Both the position numbers and the translations under genes were made by a program. Shown in pieces: positions 35,308-43,333 of a DNA stretch of 64,000 bases; the stretch's first letter is position 1, and the number at the start of each line of letters is the position of its first letter. Location of the stretch: contig DASWTP010000106.1 in NCBI GenBank assembly GCA_036402075.1, positions 1-64,000 of the forward strand. The letters are read 5' to 3'. A model generated the notes under the pieces. The model saw only the letters and a list, made by a program, of their open reading frames with translations, had not been told where the DNA came from and searched no databases. The stretch is from Chryseosolibacter sp036402075 (GTDB lineage: Bacteria; Bacteroidota; Bacteroidia; Cytophagales; Cyclobacteriaceae).

Positions 35308-36270
35308 CTAATGACTAGTGGCGTTTTCCTTCACAGTGACTTTTTCCTTTTCTGGCGTTGGCTGCGCATCCTGTAGCTCTTCTTGTTTCACCAGGAACTT
35401 TAAAAGTCCTTCCTGTAATTTAATCCGGATGTCTTTGGATTTTTTCAACTGCACAATTTCATCGTCTACATGGAGCAGTTTTCCCTCCCAATACATTTCC
35501 AGGTTTTTTGCTTTGAGGATGTTAAAAATGGGTGGTTGTTCGATTCCATGAAGTTTATTGTGAACATAGGCCGCAAACTCATCACGCTGACGTTCTGAAA
35601 CGAGGATTACTTCAAACTCCCCGTCACCCGGATCGCCCACCGGTGTGAGGTTAAGGTTTGGCCCGATGGATTGTGTGTTCATGACTTCCACCAACAGAAA
35701 CTTTCCGGAATAATCGGCTCCATCCAACGAGATCTTGCAGTATCGCGCTTTGCTCGATAAGATAATATCGTGAAGCGTTTCGAGCGCGACTTTCAGGTTT
35801 TCCTCCGGAGCCGCTGGCAGCTCATCTTTCTTCTTTTTCATCTCCTTCATCAGTCGTGGAAAAACGCCATAACCAATTCCCTCCAGGAAAAAGCCCGGTT
35901 GCTTCTTCAGCCCATAGATTCTTCCCACATCAAACGGCTTTAAAACTCCGCCTTCCCATCCATCGATGACTTCCTCAGGAGTGCCGCGTATTCCTAAAGT
36001 ACGCGCAATATTGTTCGCTGTGCCCAATGGTAACAAGGCGAGAGGCATATTTTTATCAAGCACCACACGCGCCACCTTACGCACGGTTCCATCGCCTCCC
36101 GCAATCACAATCATGTCCGACTCAGCCGGTTTGATATTCTCCCAGCCTTCTTTTTTTGTAGATGAATAACTACAGTCGTAGCCCGCCCGATTGATCAGGC
36201 GCGCCAGCTTTTTATGTGTGTATTCAGCCTCCCCTGCCTTCGGATTATGTAAGAGTTTTGCAACTTTCAT
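35308..36270 (-). CDS. Diacylglycerol/lipid kinase (DagK, YegS family)
   Basis: A 320-residue lipid kinase. The ATP-binding motif IVIAGGDGTVRKVA holds GGDGT at 58-62; LPLGTANNIARTLGI (about 81-95) is the second nucleotide-binding segment, and FEVILVSERQRDEF lies in the C-terminal beta sandwich. The family phosphorylates diacylglycerol, sphingosine or other lipids; the substrate here is unassigned. The C-terminal tail (PTPEKEKVTVKENATSH) is low complexity, and its last codons and stop coincide with an inverted copy of the heptamer repeat. It is divergent from surE with a 78-bp gap. Confidence 0.88.
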   Translation of the reverse strand: MKVAKLLHNPKAGEAEYTHKKLARLINRAGYDCSYSSTKKEGWENIKPAESDMIVIAGGDGTVRKVARVVLDKNMPLALLPLGTANNIARTLGIRGTPEEVIDGWEGGVLKPFDVGRIYGLKKQPGFFLEGIGYGVFPRLMKEMKKKKDELPAAPEENLKVALETLHDIILSSKARYCKISLDGADYSGKFLLVEVMNTQSIGPNLNLTPVGDPGDGEFEVILVSERQRDEFAAYVHNKLHGIEQPPIFNILKAKNLEMYWEGKLLHVDDEIVQLKKSKDIRIKLQEGLLKFLVKQEELQDAQPTPEKEKVTVKENATSH

Positions 36271-36314
36271 TCTTATAAAGTCTCACTAAACGCCTATAAG
36301 AATATCATACCTGC

Positions 36315-36344
36315 TTGGCTCTGGAACGAAAATATTAGCGTTTG
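36315..36344 (+). promoter_or_regulatory. Possible surE promoter
   Basis: TTG at 36315-36317 and TAGCGTTTG at 36336-36344 (TAnnTTTG with one extra base), spacer 18 bp, ending 4 bp before the surE ATG. Predicts an almost leaderless message. Confidence 0.35.
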
Positions 36345-36348
36345 GTGC

Positions 36349-37089
36349 ATGAGAATCTTAGTAACAAATGATGATGGAATCTATAGCCCGGGCATTGCCG
36401 CTCTGGCACAGGTAGCAACAAAGTTTGGCGAAGTTCGCGTAGTTGCTCCCGATGTTGAACAATCTTCGATGGGCCATGCAATTACCGCATCCCGACCTTT
36501 GCACTACAAAAAATCTCCAATCACCTTTGATGGCCTTGAGGCATATCGCGTGAATGGAACACCGGCCGATTGTGTTGCTCTTGGCTCACACCTTTGGTCC
36601 AAAGTCGATGTCGTATTGTCCGGAATAAATATGGGTCTGAATCTCGGAAACTCCATGTGGCATTCGGGCACTCTAGCCGGAGCAAAGCAGGCAGTGCTAC
36701 TTGGAATGAAAGGCATAGCGCTCAGCACCCCGGCAGGTAACACTGAGCCCGATTTCAAAAAACTTGAAACGTGGGTAGAGCAGGCACTGTCGGCATTATT
36801 GGAGAACCCTGACCTGTCATTGGTTAACGTGAATTTTCCACCTGAGCCGAAAGGCATGCAGTGGACGCGTCAGTCTGTACGGCAATATGATGGCAAAGTT
36901 GTCCCCGGAACAGACCCAATGGGAAGGAAACATTATTGGTTTACCGTCATGCCACTGGAACCCGCTGACGAAGGCACTGATCGATGGGCAGTTGAAAATG
37001 GATATGTGTCCATTACACCATTGAGGTTAGACCTGACAAACGAAAATGAGCTAATGAAGGCGCTCCAAAAGCAACCTCTGCCCGCGTGA
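36349..37089 (+). CDS. surE: 5'/3'-nucleotidase SurE
   Basis: Metal-dependent nucleotidase that dephosphorylates 5'- and 3'-nucleotides in stationary phase and stress survival. The active-site start ILVTNDDGI (3-11) contains the metal ligands D8 and D9. The S/N loop (VEQSSMGHAIT, about 37-47) and the GINMGLNLG segment (about 91-99) are intact. At 246 residues it has normal length. The gene stands alone, facing the DUF1801 gene tail-to-tail with 6 bp between them. Confidence 0.94.
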   Translation: MRILVTNDDGIYSPGIAALAQVATKFGEVRVVAPDVEQSSMGHAITASRPLHYKKSPITFDGLEAYRVNGTPADCVALGSHLWSKVDVVLSGINMGLNLGNSMWHSGTLAGAKQAVLLGMKGIALSTPAGNTEPDFKKLETWVEQALSALLENPDLSLVNVNFPPEPKGMQWTRQSVRQYDGKVVPGTDPMGRKHYWFTVMPLEPADEGTDRWAVENGYVSITPLRLDLTNENELMKALQKQPLPA

Positions 37090-37095
37090 GCCGGG

Positions 37096-37494
37096 TCAGC
37101 CCTTTACGGAAGCGTCAACTATCTTTTGAAGGATGCCCCTGTCAACATCGTCAAGCGATTTGATGTAAAGGCATCCTTTACTTGTCTTGTGCTTGCCCAA
37201 CTTATCCAGCAAGGGACTGCTCTTCAGCAACTGGGGCGAAAGATACAAGCTGATGTTTTGCTTTCGCGGTGAAAAGGCTATGACAGGCCAATCCAATTTC
37301 TTACCATTCGCATAAACCTGCTTCTGTGTTCCGAAACCAACAATAGCAGTTCCCCACATTTTTGCCTCGGCACCTGAGGCCTTTTTCATCATTTCAATGA
37401 TAGCAAAGCAATCATCACGTTTACGTTCATCATCAAAACTTTCGATGAACCTGCCAACGGAAGCTTCAGTCATTCTGGTTTTCGGTTCCGCCAT
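37096..37494 (-). CDS. DUF1801 protein
   Basis: A 132-residue cytoplasmic alpha/beta protein of the DUF1801 family (PF08818-type). The pattern MWGTAIVGFGTQKQVYANGKKLDWPVIAFSPRKQNISLY (about 46-84) is characteristic, with the conserved GxLYI-type strand KGCLYIKSLDDVD near 106. No enzymatic role is established for the family. A second protein with a DUF1801-like domain, joined to a YdeI-like C-terminus, is encoded divergently at 37602. Confidence 0.82.
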   Translation of the reverse strand: MAEPKTRMTEASVGRFIESFDDERKRDDCFAIIEMMKKASGAEAKMWGTAIVGFGTQKQVYANGKKLDWPVIAFSPRKQNISLYLSPQLLKSSPLLDKLGKHKTSKGCLYIKSLDDVDRGILQKIVDASVKG

Positions 37495-37601
37495 AATGGA
37501 GAGGTTTACGATTTCCTCTAACTACTAATTTATATGGATTCATTGACAATCGCCTGTTTCACATTAGAATATTCAATTGTACATTTATAGAAACCTACCT
37601 T

Positions 37602-38213
37602 ATGGCTACTTTCGACAAACGCGTTGACGCTTATATCGCAAAAGCGGAGCCGTTCGCGCAACCCGTACTGGAGCACATTCGTGAGCTTGTGCACAAAGCC
37701 TGTCCCGAAGTTGAAGAAACAATGAAATGGAGCTTCCCTCATTTCGAATACAAAGGCCTGCTGTGCAGCATGGCTTCGTTCAAGAAACATTGCGCTTTCG
37801 GTTTTTGGAAGGGCGCCATCATGAAAGATCCGAAAGGAATCCTCTCGGTGGTTGGCCGCACTTCCATGGGAAATTTTGATCGAATAACATCCCTGGATGA
37901 TCTTCCATCCGACAAAGTAATGCTTGACTACATTAAGCAGGCCGCAAAGCTTAACGATGACGACATCAAGCTTCCCCCAAAAAAGCCCATTAAAGCGGCA
38001 GCCGTCAAGGTGCCCGATTATTTTATGAAAGCTATTACCCGGAACAAGAAAGCGCTCGCCACCTTTGAAACCTTTAGCAATTCGCACCGAAAAGATTATG
38101 TCGAATGGATCACCGAAGCAAAATCGGAAGAAACGCGCGCCAGGCGAATGGACCAGGCCATTGAATGGATGAGTGAAGGTAAAAGCCGAAATTGGAAATA
38201 CGAACGAAAATGA
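37602..38213 (+). CDS. DUF1801 / YdeI (OmdA)-type protein
   Basis: A 203-residue protein with an N-terminal DUF1801 domain (about 15-110: ELVHKACPEVEETMKWSFPHFEYKG, CAFGFWKGAIM) and a C-terminal bacteriocin-protection OmdA/YdeI segment (YFMKAITRNKKALATFETF, SHRKDYVEWITEAKSEETRARRMDQAIEWMSEGKSRNWKY). The latter is linked in other bacteria to defence against antimicrobial peptides, though the mechanism is unknown. The stop overlaps the ATG of the oxidoreductase gene by 4 bp, so it could lead the operon. A relative with the OmdA-like tail is at 59859. Confidence 0.85.
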   Translation: MATFDKRVDAYIAKAEPFAQPVLEHIRELVHKACPEVEETMKWSFPHFEYKGLLCSMASFKKHCAFGFWKGAIMKDPKGILSVVGRTSMGNFDRITSLDDLPSDKVMLDYIKQAAKLNDDDIKLPPKKPIKAAAVKVPDYFMKAITRNKKALATFETFSNSHRKDYVEWITEAKSEETRARRMDQAIEWMSEGKSRNWKYERK

Positions 38214-39298
38214 AATTCACACATACACTCCTTTTGATTCTGATCGCAATGGGTCTGCGGGCGCAGGAAACAAAACCCTTACGCATAGGTATTGCAGGGC
38301 TTACACACACCCACGTGCATTGGCTTCTCGGCAGCAATCAGCGTGACGAGTTTGAGATCGTGGGAATTGCAGAGCCAGATCGGGAGGTCGCCCTTCGGTA
38401 CCTCAAGCAATATAACCTGAGCGAGAAATTACTTTTCCGAACGCTTGAGGAAATGATTGAAAGCACGAAGCCAGAAGCGGTGACTGCGTTCAACAGCATC
38501 TTTCAGCACCTTGAAGTAGTGAAGATTTGTGCTCCGAAGAAAATTCATGTGATGGTTGAAAAGCCCCTAGCCGTCAGTCTCGACCATGCAAAACAGATGG
38601 AAGCGCTGGCGAAAAAACATGGAATTCACTTGCTCACCAATTACGAAACAACCTGGTACAAAAGCAACCATGATGCTTTTTCCATGATCACGAAAGAGAA
38701 TGCGATTGGACAGATCCGCAAGATCGTTGTTCACGATGGCCATCCGGGACCCAAAGAGATTGGTGTGAGCAAAGAATTTCTCGACTGGCTTACAGACCCT
38801 GTTCAAAACGGTGGTGGTGCGCTGATGGACTTCGGGTGTTATGGGGCTAACATGCTGGCGTGGCTCATGAACAACGAGAGGCCCGAGAGTGTCATGGCGA
38901 TCACGCAAACCTTCAAACCTGATATTTATTCGAAGGTTGATGATGAAGCAACTATCGTGGTAACTTACCCAAAAGTTCAGGGCATCATCCAGGCTTCGTG
39001 GAATTGGCCTTACAACCGGAAGGACATGGAGGTGTACGGAGTAAGTGCCTACCTGAAGGCCGACCGAAATTCATTGCGTTTCCGGAAGGGCGATGAACCT
39101 GAGATGCTCACGCAAGTGGAAACCCGGCCCGCACCTTTCGATAACCCATTTGCCTTTTTTGCTGGCGTCATTCGGGGCACCATTCCAATGGACGATCATG
39201 ATCTCTCATCACTGCCCTTAAATATGATCGCGATGGAAATCCTGGATGCAGCAAGCCAGTCAGCAAAACAGGGGAAAAGAATCTACCTCAAAAAATGA
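38210..39298 (+). CDS. Exported Gfo/Idh/MocA-family oxidoreductase
   Basis: A 362-residue NAD(P)-dependent oxidoreductase. An N-terminal Rossmann fold starts after a signal-like hydrophobic stretch (MKFTHTLLLILIAMGLRAQ): LRIGIAGLTHTHVHWLLG, then VEKPLAVS (the conserved EKP motif). The C-terminal domain closes the active site. Family members reduce or oxidise sugars and inositols. The signal peptide implies export, which is odd for an NAD-dependent enzyme unless the cofactor is tightly bound as in glucose-fructose oxidoreductase. The start overlaps the upstream stop (ATGA), and the stop overlaps the GntP start. Confidence 0.88.
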   Translation: MKFTHTLLLILIAMGLRAQETKPLRIGIAGLTHTHVHWLLGSNQRDEFEIVGIAEPDREVALRYLKQYNLSEKLLFRTLEEMIESTKPEAVTAFNSIFQHLEVVKICAPKKIHVMVEKPLAVSLDHAKQMEALAKKHGIHLLTNYETTWYKSNHDAFSMITKENAIGQIRKIVVHDGHPGPKEIGVSKEFLDWLTDPVQNGGGALMDFGCYGANMLAWLMNNERPESVMAITQTFKPDIYSKVDDEATIVVTYPKVQGIIQASWNWPYNRKDMEVYGVSAYLKADRNSLRFRKGDEPEMLTQVETRPAPFDNPFAFFAGVIRGTIPMDDHDLSSLPLNMIAMEILDAASQSAKQGKRIYLKK

Positions 39299-40632
39299 AA
39301 ACTGCGGAACTGATCATACTCCTGGTAGGATTACTTGTTTCGATCAGTACCCTTGTTCTTCTAAACCGGTACTTAAAACTCCATGCTTTCTTTTGCCTGC
39401 TGATCGCTTCGTTGATTCTCGGCATTATCACAAACATTTCGTTCGCACAAATTTTGACGGCCATGCAAAACGGGTTCGGATCGTTACTGGCGCAGATCGG
39501 ATTTGTTGTGGCACTCGGGTCATGCCTTGGCGTAATGCTGGAGAAGACCGGGGCGATGCATATTATCGCACAAAAAATCCTTGCAGCGTTTGGAAAAAAA
39601 CGTTCGCTCAAAGCCATGAGCGCCTTGGGACTCCTCGTGGGAATTCCTGTCTTTTGCGACTCGGGCTTTATTATTCTTTCCAGGCTGATTCCAACCATTG
39701 CAGCTCAAAGCGGTGTGCCGGGGTCGTCACTTGCACTGGCGTTATCCAGCGGCCTCTATACCACTCACTCTCTTGTTCCACCGACACCAGGCCCGCTGGC
39801 GGCTGCAGTCAACCTCGGGCTGGCTGAAAACATGGGCACTGTCATTCTGATTGGAATATTGGGTTCAATCCCCGTAGGATTCACCGGCTACCTGCTTTCA
39901 AAAAATCTCGGTAAAAACTTTTTCGTGCATTTGAAGGAAGTGCACCCGGAACGAGGACACGAAAACCTCTCCTCAACAAAAGCGTTTCTCCCGCTGGTCA
40001 CGCCAATCGTGTTGATCACACTGGCAACACTCCCGAAAATCATCGGGTTTACAGGTATCGTTGCGCAGGTTCTGGCAATCCTTGGCCAGCCTTTTATTGC
40101 GTTGGCGATTGGTCTGCTGCTCACCATTCCTTTGATCCGCAAACGTGACAAGGATTGGCCAGACTGGATCAACTCCGCGTTGATGGATGCCGGTATCATT
40201 CTCCTGATAACCGGAGCCGGTGGCGCCTTTGGAAGCGTCATTCGTGAAAGTGGATTGGAAAGTATTCTGAAGGGAGTTTTTTCAGACTACAAAGTATTTG
40301 GTTCGTTGTTTATCTGTTTTGCATTTATGATCTCAGGGTTACTAAAAACTGCACAAGGTTCCACAACGTCTGCCATGATCATTACTACAAGCCTTATTGC
40401 ACCACTGCTGGCCCCGGCTGGCTTCCACAATCCCGTTCACCTCGCTACTATTGTGCTGGCCATCGGTAGTGGTGGCATGTGCGTCTCGCATGCAAATGAC
40501 TCTTACTTCTGGGTTGTGTCTCAGTTCGGAGGAATTCCGCCAGACGTAGCCCTGAGTAACTTTACACGAATCACATTCTTCCAGGGACTTACCGGGCTCG
40601 TTACCGCAGTCGTGATCTTTTTCTTATGGTAA
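39295..40632 (+). CDS. GntP-family sugar-acid permease
   Basis: A 445-residue integral membrane protein with about 11-12 hydrophobic segments. The GntP/gluconate permease family imports gluconate-type sugar acids with protons. Characteristic signals are GIPVFCDSGFIIL near residue 120, SHLVPPTPGP-type loop THSLVPPTPGPLAAA (near 160) and CVSHANDSYFWVV near residue 397. The start overlaps the oxidoreductase stop by 4 bp and the stop overlaps the glycerate kinase start by 7 bp. This context suggests uptake of glycerate or a related sugar acid. Confidence 0.93.
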   Translation: MKTAELIILLVGLLVSISTLVLLNRYLKLHAFFCLLIASLILGIITNISFAQILTAMQNGFGSLLAQIGFVVALGSCLGVMLEKTGAMHIIAQKILAAFGKKRSLKAMSALGLLVGIPVFCDSGFIILSRLIPTIAAQSGVPGSSLALALSSGLYTTHSLVPPTPGPLAAAVNLGLAENMGTVILIGILGSIPVGFTGYLLSKNLGKNFFVHLKEVHPERGHENLSSTKAFLPLVTPIVLITLATLPKIIGFTGIVAQVLAILGQPFIALAIGLLLTIPLIRKRDKDWPDWINSALMDAGIILLITGAGGAFGSVIRESGLESILKGVFSDYKVFGSLFICFAFMISGLLKTAQGSTTSAMIITTSLIAPLLAPAGFHNPVHLATIVLAIGSGGMCVSHANDSYFWVVSQFGGIPPDVALSNFTRITFFQGLTGLVTAVVIFFLW

Positions 40633-41756
40633 ACGTCCTGGTAGCGCCCGATAAATTCAAAGGCTCGCTCACTGCCCTCGAAGTCTGCAACGCAGTAAGC
40701 GAGTTCCTGGTGAATAGCCGATGCAACGTCTCTTCACTTCCACTGGCTGATGGAGGAGAAGGTACGTTTGAAATTCTTCAGAAGCATTACGGTGGCGTTA
40801 GCCAGGAGGTGGTAGTTCATGATCCAATGATGCGAGCCATCAAAGCAACGTATGGGGTTTCAGCTGATGGTTCAACTGCGCTTATTGAAATGGCTAAAGC
40901 TTCCGGCCTTCAGTTATTGAACAAAAGTGAGTGCAACCCACTGGTAACAACAACGTACGGAACAGGTGAACTCATCCTTCATGCTCTTGACAAAAGAGTT
41001 AAGACAATCATTCTTGGCATTGGCGGAAGCGCCACCCATGACGTTGGTACGGGCATGGCAGCTGCGATTGGATTTCGTTTTTTTACCAGGTTACAAAAAT
41101 TAATAAGTTGTCCGTGCGGAGCCTCACTTCATGAAATTGACATGATTGATCCCACGGGGTGTCATCCTGCAGTGAAGTGGGCAAAGTGTATCGTGTTGTG
41201 CGATGTCAAAAATCCGCTCACCGGGAAGAATGGGTCTGCCTTGGTGTTTGCGCCACAGAAAGGTGCATCCCCTGCAGATGTTGATACTCTGGAGCTCGGA
41301 ACAAGGCACTTTGCCAAGGTTCTGAAGAGCCAATTTAACTTTTCGACTGACTTTCCGGGCGCGGGTGCTGCCGGAGGACTTGGAGCCGGTGCGGCTTGCT
41401 TCCTAAAAGCTGAACTCCACACCGGGATGGATTTCATCGGTGGCATCACGTCCCTCGAACAAAGAATCTCGGAGAGCGATATTGTTATTACCGGTGAAGG
41501 AAAACTTGACCGGCAATCATTTTCCGGCAAGGTCGTTCAACGCGTAACAGCGCTGGCTAGGAAACATAACAAACGACTGATTGTCATCTGCGGAGTATCA
41601 GAGCTAAGCCCGGAAGAATTGCACCACTCAGGAATTGACGAGTGCCTTGTACTTTCATCGGGACGTGAACTGCAGTATGCTATTGACAATGCAGCTGCAC
41701 TGATCAAAGAGCGACTTGGAAAAAGCATGGTATTGCAGGCGATTAACATTTCTTAG
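40626..41756 (+). CDS. Glycerate kinase (GK1 family)
   Basis: A 376-residue glycerate 2-kinase family enzyme that phosphorylates D-glycerate to 2-phosphoglycerate and feeds lower glycolysis. Signals include VAPDKFKGSLTALEVCNAV (6-24), LADGGEGTFEIL (about 39-50), IGGSATHDVGTGMAAAIGF (about 124-142) and ITGEGKLDRQSFSGKV (about 289-304). No signal peptide. The 7-bp overlap with the GntP permease gene indicates coordinated translation. Together the operon would import a sugar acid and channel it to glycerate phosphorylation. Confidence 0.93.
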   Translation: MVNVLVAPDKFKGSLTALEVCNAVSEFLVNSRCNVSSLPLADGGEGTFEILQKHYGGVSQEVVVHDPMMRAIKATYGVSADGSTALIEMAKASGLQLLNKSECNPLVTTTYGTGELILHALDKRVKTIILGIGGSATHDVGTGMAAAIGFRFFTRLQKLISCPCGASLHEIDMIDPTGCHPAVKWAKCIVLCDVKNPLTGKNGSALVFAPQKGASPADVDTLELGTRHFAKVLKSQFNFSTDFPGAGAAGGLGAGAACFLKAELHTGMDFIGGITSLEQRISESDIVITGEGKLDRQSFSGKVVQRVTALARKHNKRLIVICGVSELSPEELHHSGIDECLVLSSGRELQYAIDNAAALIKERLGKSMVLQAINIS

Positions 41757-41815
41757 CACGATCATTTGTCTAATGCCAGGCAAGCGTTTATTTTTAACCC
41801 TCTAAACAAACACTC

Positions 41816-42280
41816 ATGGGGAAAGTAATCATCAACAGCTTCAGTGAATTTGAAACATACATTGGAAAAGACCTGGGCGTATCAGAATATGTCAGGATTG
41901 ACCAGGCTCGCATCAACCAGTTCGCGGAAGCAACGTTTGATCACCAATGGATTCACACAGACGCAAAGCGCGCAGCAGTTGAAAGCCCATTCAAAAAGAC
42001 GATTGCCCATGGGTATCTCGCCTTGTCGCTGGTGCCGTACCTCTGGAATCAAATTGCCGAAATCAACAACATCAAAATGCTGATCAACTATGGGGTAGAA
42101 GACTTGAAGTTCAACCAACCTGTAGTGGTAGATAGTGATGTTCGGCTTAAGGTTAAACTGGCCTCGCTTGTAAATCTCCGTGGAATTGCCAAAACAGGTC
42201 TGGAGGCGGTCTTGGAAATTAAAGACAATCCGAAGCCGGCATTCACTGCCACAGTGGTGCTACTGTATCATTTCAAATAG
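41816..42280 (+). CDS. MaoC-family enoyl-CoA hydratase-like protein
   Basis: A 154-residue hot-dog fold protein. The catalytic region FDHQWIHTD holds D42 and H43-H46, and the conserved AHGYLAL is at 64-70. Members hydrate enoyl-CoA or act as acyl dehydratases. The stop TAG directly abuts the stop of the convergent lipoprotein gene (TAGTTA). No partner of fatty-acid metabolism lies beside it. Confidence 0.88.
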   Translation: MGKVIINSFSEFETYIGKDLGVSEYVRIDQARINQFAEATFDHQWIHTDAKRAAVESPFKKTIAHGYLALSLVPYLWNQIAEINNIKMLINYGVEDLKFNQPVVVDSDVRLKVKLASLVNLRGIAKTGLEAVLEIKDNPKPAFTATVVLLYHFK

Positions 42281-42562
42281 TTATCGGGCTGCCGCGTAGT
42301 CGCCTTTGTACATATATCCTTTTAGCGACCGCTTGAAATAGTTTTTTCGAGATAGTACCGGCCGATAGCCACCAGGCACAAACCTGTACTTTCCCCTCCT
42401 GTAGACATAATACTCAGGTTCCCAGATGTAGGAAGCAGACGGAGAACTTTTCACGACTGTCTTACCGTGGGGATGAAAACTGAAATTTTCAGAAGTGCTG
42501 CAGCTGGTCAATAAAACAAAGACCCCTGCTATCAACCACAATCCAACTCCACATTTCTTCAT
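42281..42562 (-). CDS. Small lipoprotein of unknown function
   Basis: A 93-residue lipoprotein starting at ATG 42562: signal 1-18 and lipobox LTSC with acylated C21. The mature part contains YVYRRGKYRFVPGGYRPVLSRKNYFKRSLKGYMYKGDYAAAR, rich in Tyr, Arg and Gly, with the W-E-P-x-Y-Y-V-Y-R pattern of short exported Bacteroidota proteins. I do not recognise a family. A longer open frame extends 8 codons upstream. Confidence 0.65.
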   Translation of the reverse strand: MKKCGVGLWLIAGVFVLLTSCSTSENFSFHPHGKTVVKSSPSASYIWEPEYYVYRRGKYRFVPGGYRPVLSRKNYFKRSLKGYMYKGDYAAAR

Positions 42563-42598
42563 ACAATGCTTCAACTCAGTAATCATGCCACATAAAAA

Positions 42599-42620
42599 AA
42601 CCTGCCCAAACGGGCAGGTT
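42599..42620 (-). terminator. Terminator of the DUF4142 gene
   Basis: Stem AACCTGCCC/GGGCAGGTT (42599-42607 with 42612-42620), a tetraloop-like linker, and seven T on the minus strand (42594-42600), 22 bp beyond the stop. Confidence 0.85.
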
Positions 42621-42642
42621 CCGAAGGTCGGTATACCAAGAT

Positions 42643-43221
42643 TTATTTACTATTCTTCTTCACTGCTTCCTTGATCCGCTCAGCTTCTTCCAAATGGTGA
42701 CGCAGGGTCGTAACTTTTCCTGCTGCCCATGATTTCAGTTCAGCGTTTTCAGCATCTTCGGCAAGGTCTTCAAATTTTTTGATGTCCTTCCGATGATCTT
42801 CGACCATTTCATCCATGTATTCTTCATCAAACTCATTCGCTTCCTCATCACGCTCGAGGTCATAATACTTTTTTTGCTTCTCTTCGCTCATTACGTCCGG
42901 GAGCGTTACGTTGTTTTTACCGGCCCATGCCTTCAATTCATTGTTCGCCTTGGTGTGGTCATCAACCATCATCTGGGCAAATTTTTTCACCTCCGGAGAT
43001 TTAGCTTTTGTCAGGGCCATGGTGGCAAGCTGAACTTCATACAGTCCGCCATCGGCAATCTCAACAACGCGCTTGGAGTCTTTGTCAAGGTTAGAATCAT
43101 CGTGTTTTGCTTCGTTCTGGTCTTCCGCAACCTCTGCGCTGTCATCAGTTTTCTTTGTTTCGCAGGCTGAGAAAGATATTGCCAGCGCGAGCATCATAAT
43201 CCGGAAAAAGTTTGTTTTCAT
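42643..43221 (-). CDS. DUF4142 (ferritin-like) lipoprotein, copy 1
   Basis: A 192-residue lipoprotein with lipobox FSAC (C20). The mature part begins with an acidic linker (KKTDDSAEVAEDQNEAKHDDSN), then a four-helix DUF4142 bundle (about 55-190: LATMALTKAKSPEVKKFAQMMVDDHTKANNELKAWA). The family is ferritin-like and is found in stressed or biofilm-forming bacteria; its function is unknown. The second copy at 61498 has the same length and plan, including the VTLP/ITLP segment and a conserved D-D-H/N-T-K. Confidence 0.88.
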   Translation of the reverse strand: MKTNFFRIMMLALAISFSACETKKTDDSAEVAEDQNEAKHDDSNLDKDSKRVVEIADGGLYEVQLATMALTKAKSPEVKKFAQMMVDDHTKANNELKAWAGKNNVTLPDVMSEEKQKKYYDLERDEEANEFDEEYMDEMVEDHRKDIKKFEDLAEDAENAELKSWAAGKVTTLRHHLEEAERIKEAVKKNSK

Positions 43222-43333
43222 ATAGGTCTAAGTTTGTTTAACAGGATAAGTGTAAAAAAAGGATGCCATCAGGCAGGCAGAGGCATGCATAAGCCGCTTT
43301 TATTACATTTATTTGCAGGCTCACCGCTGGCGA

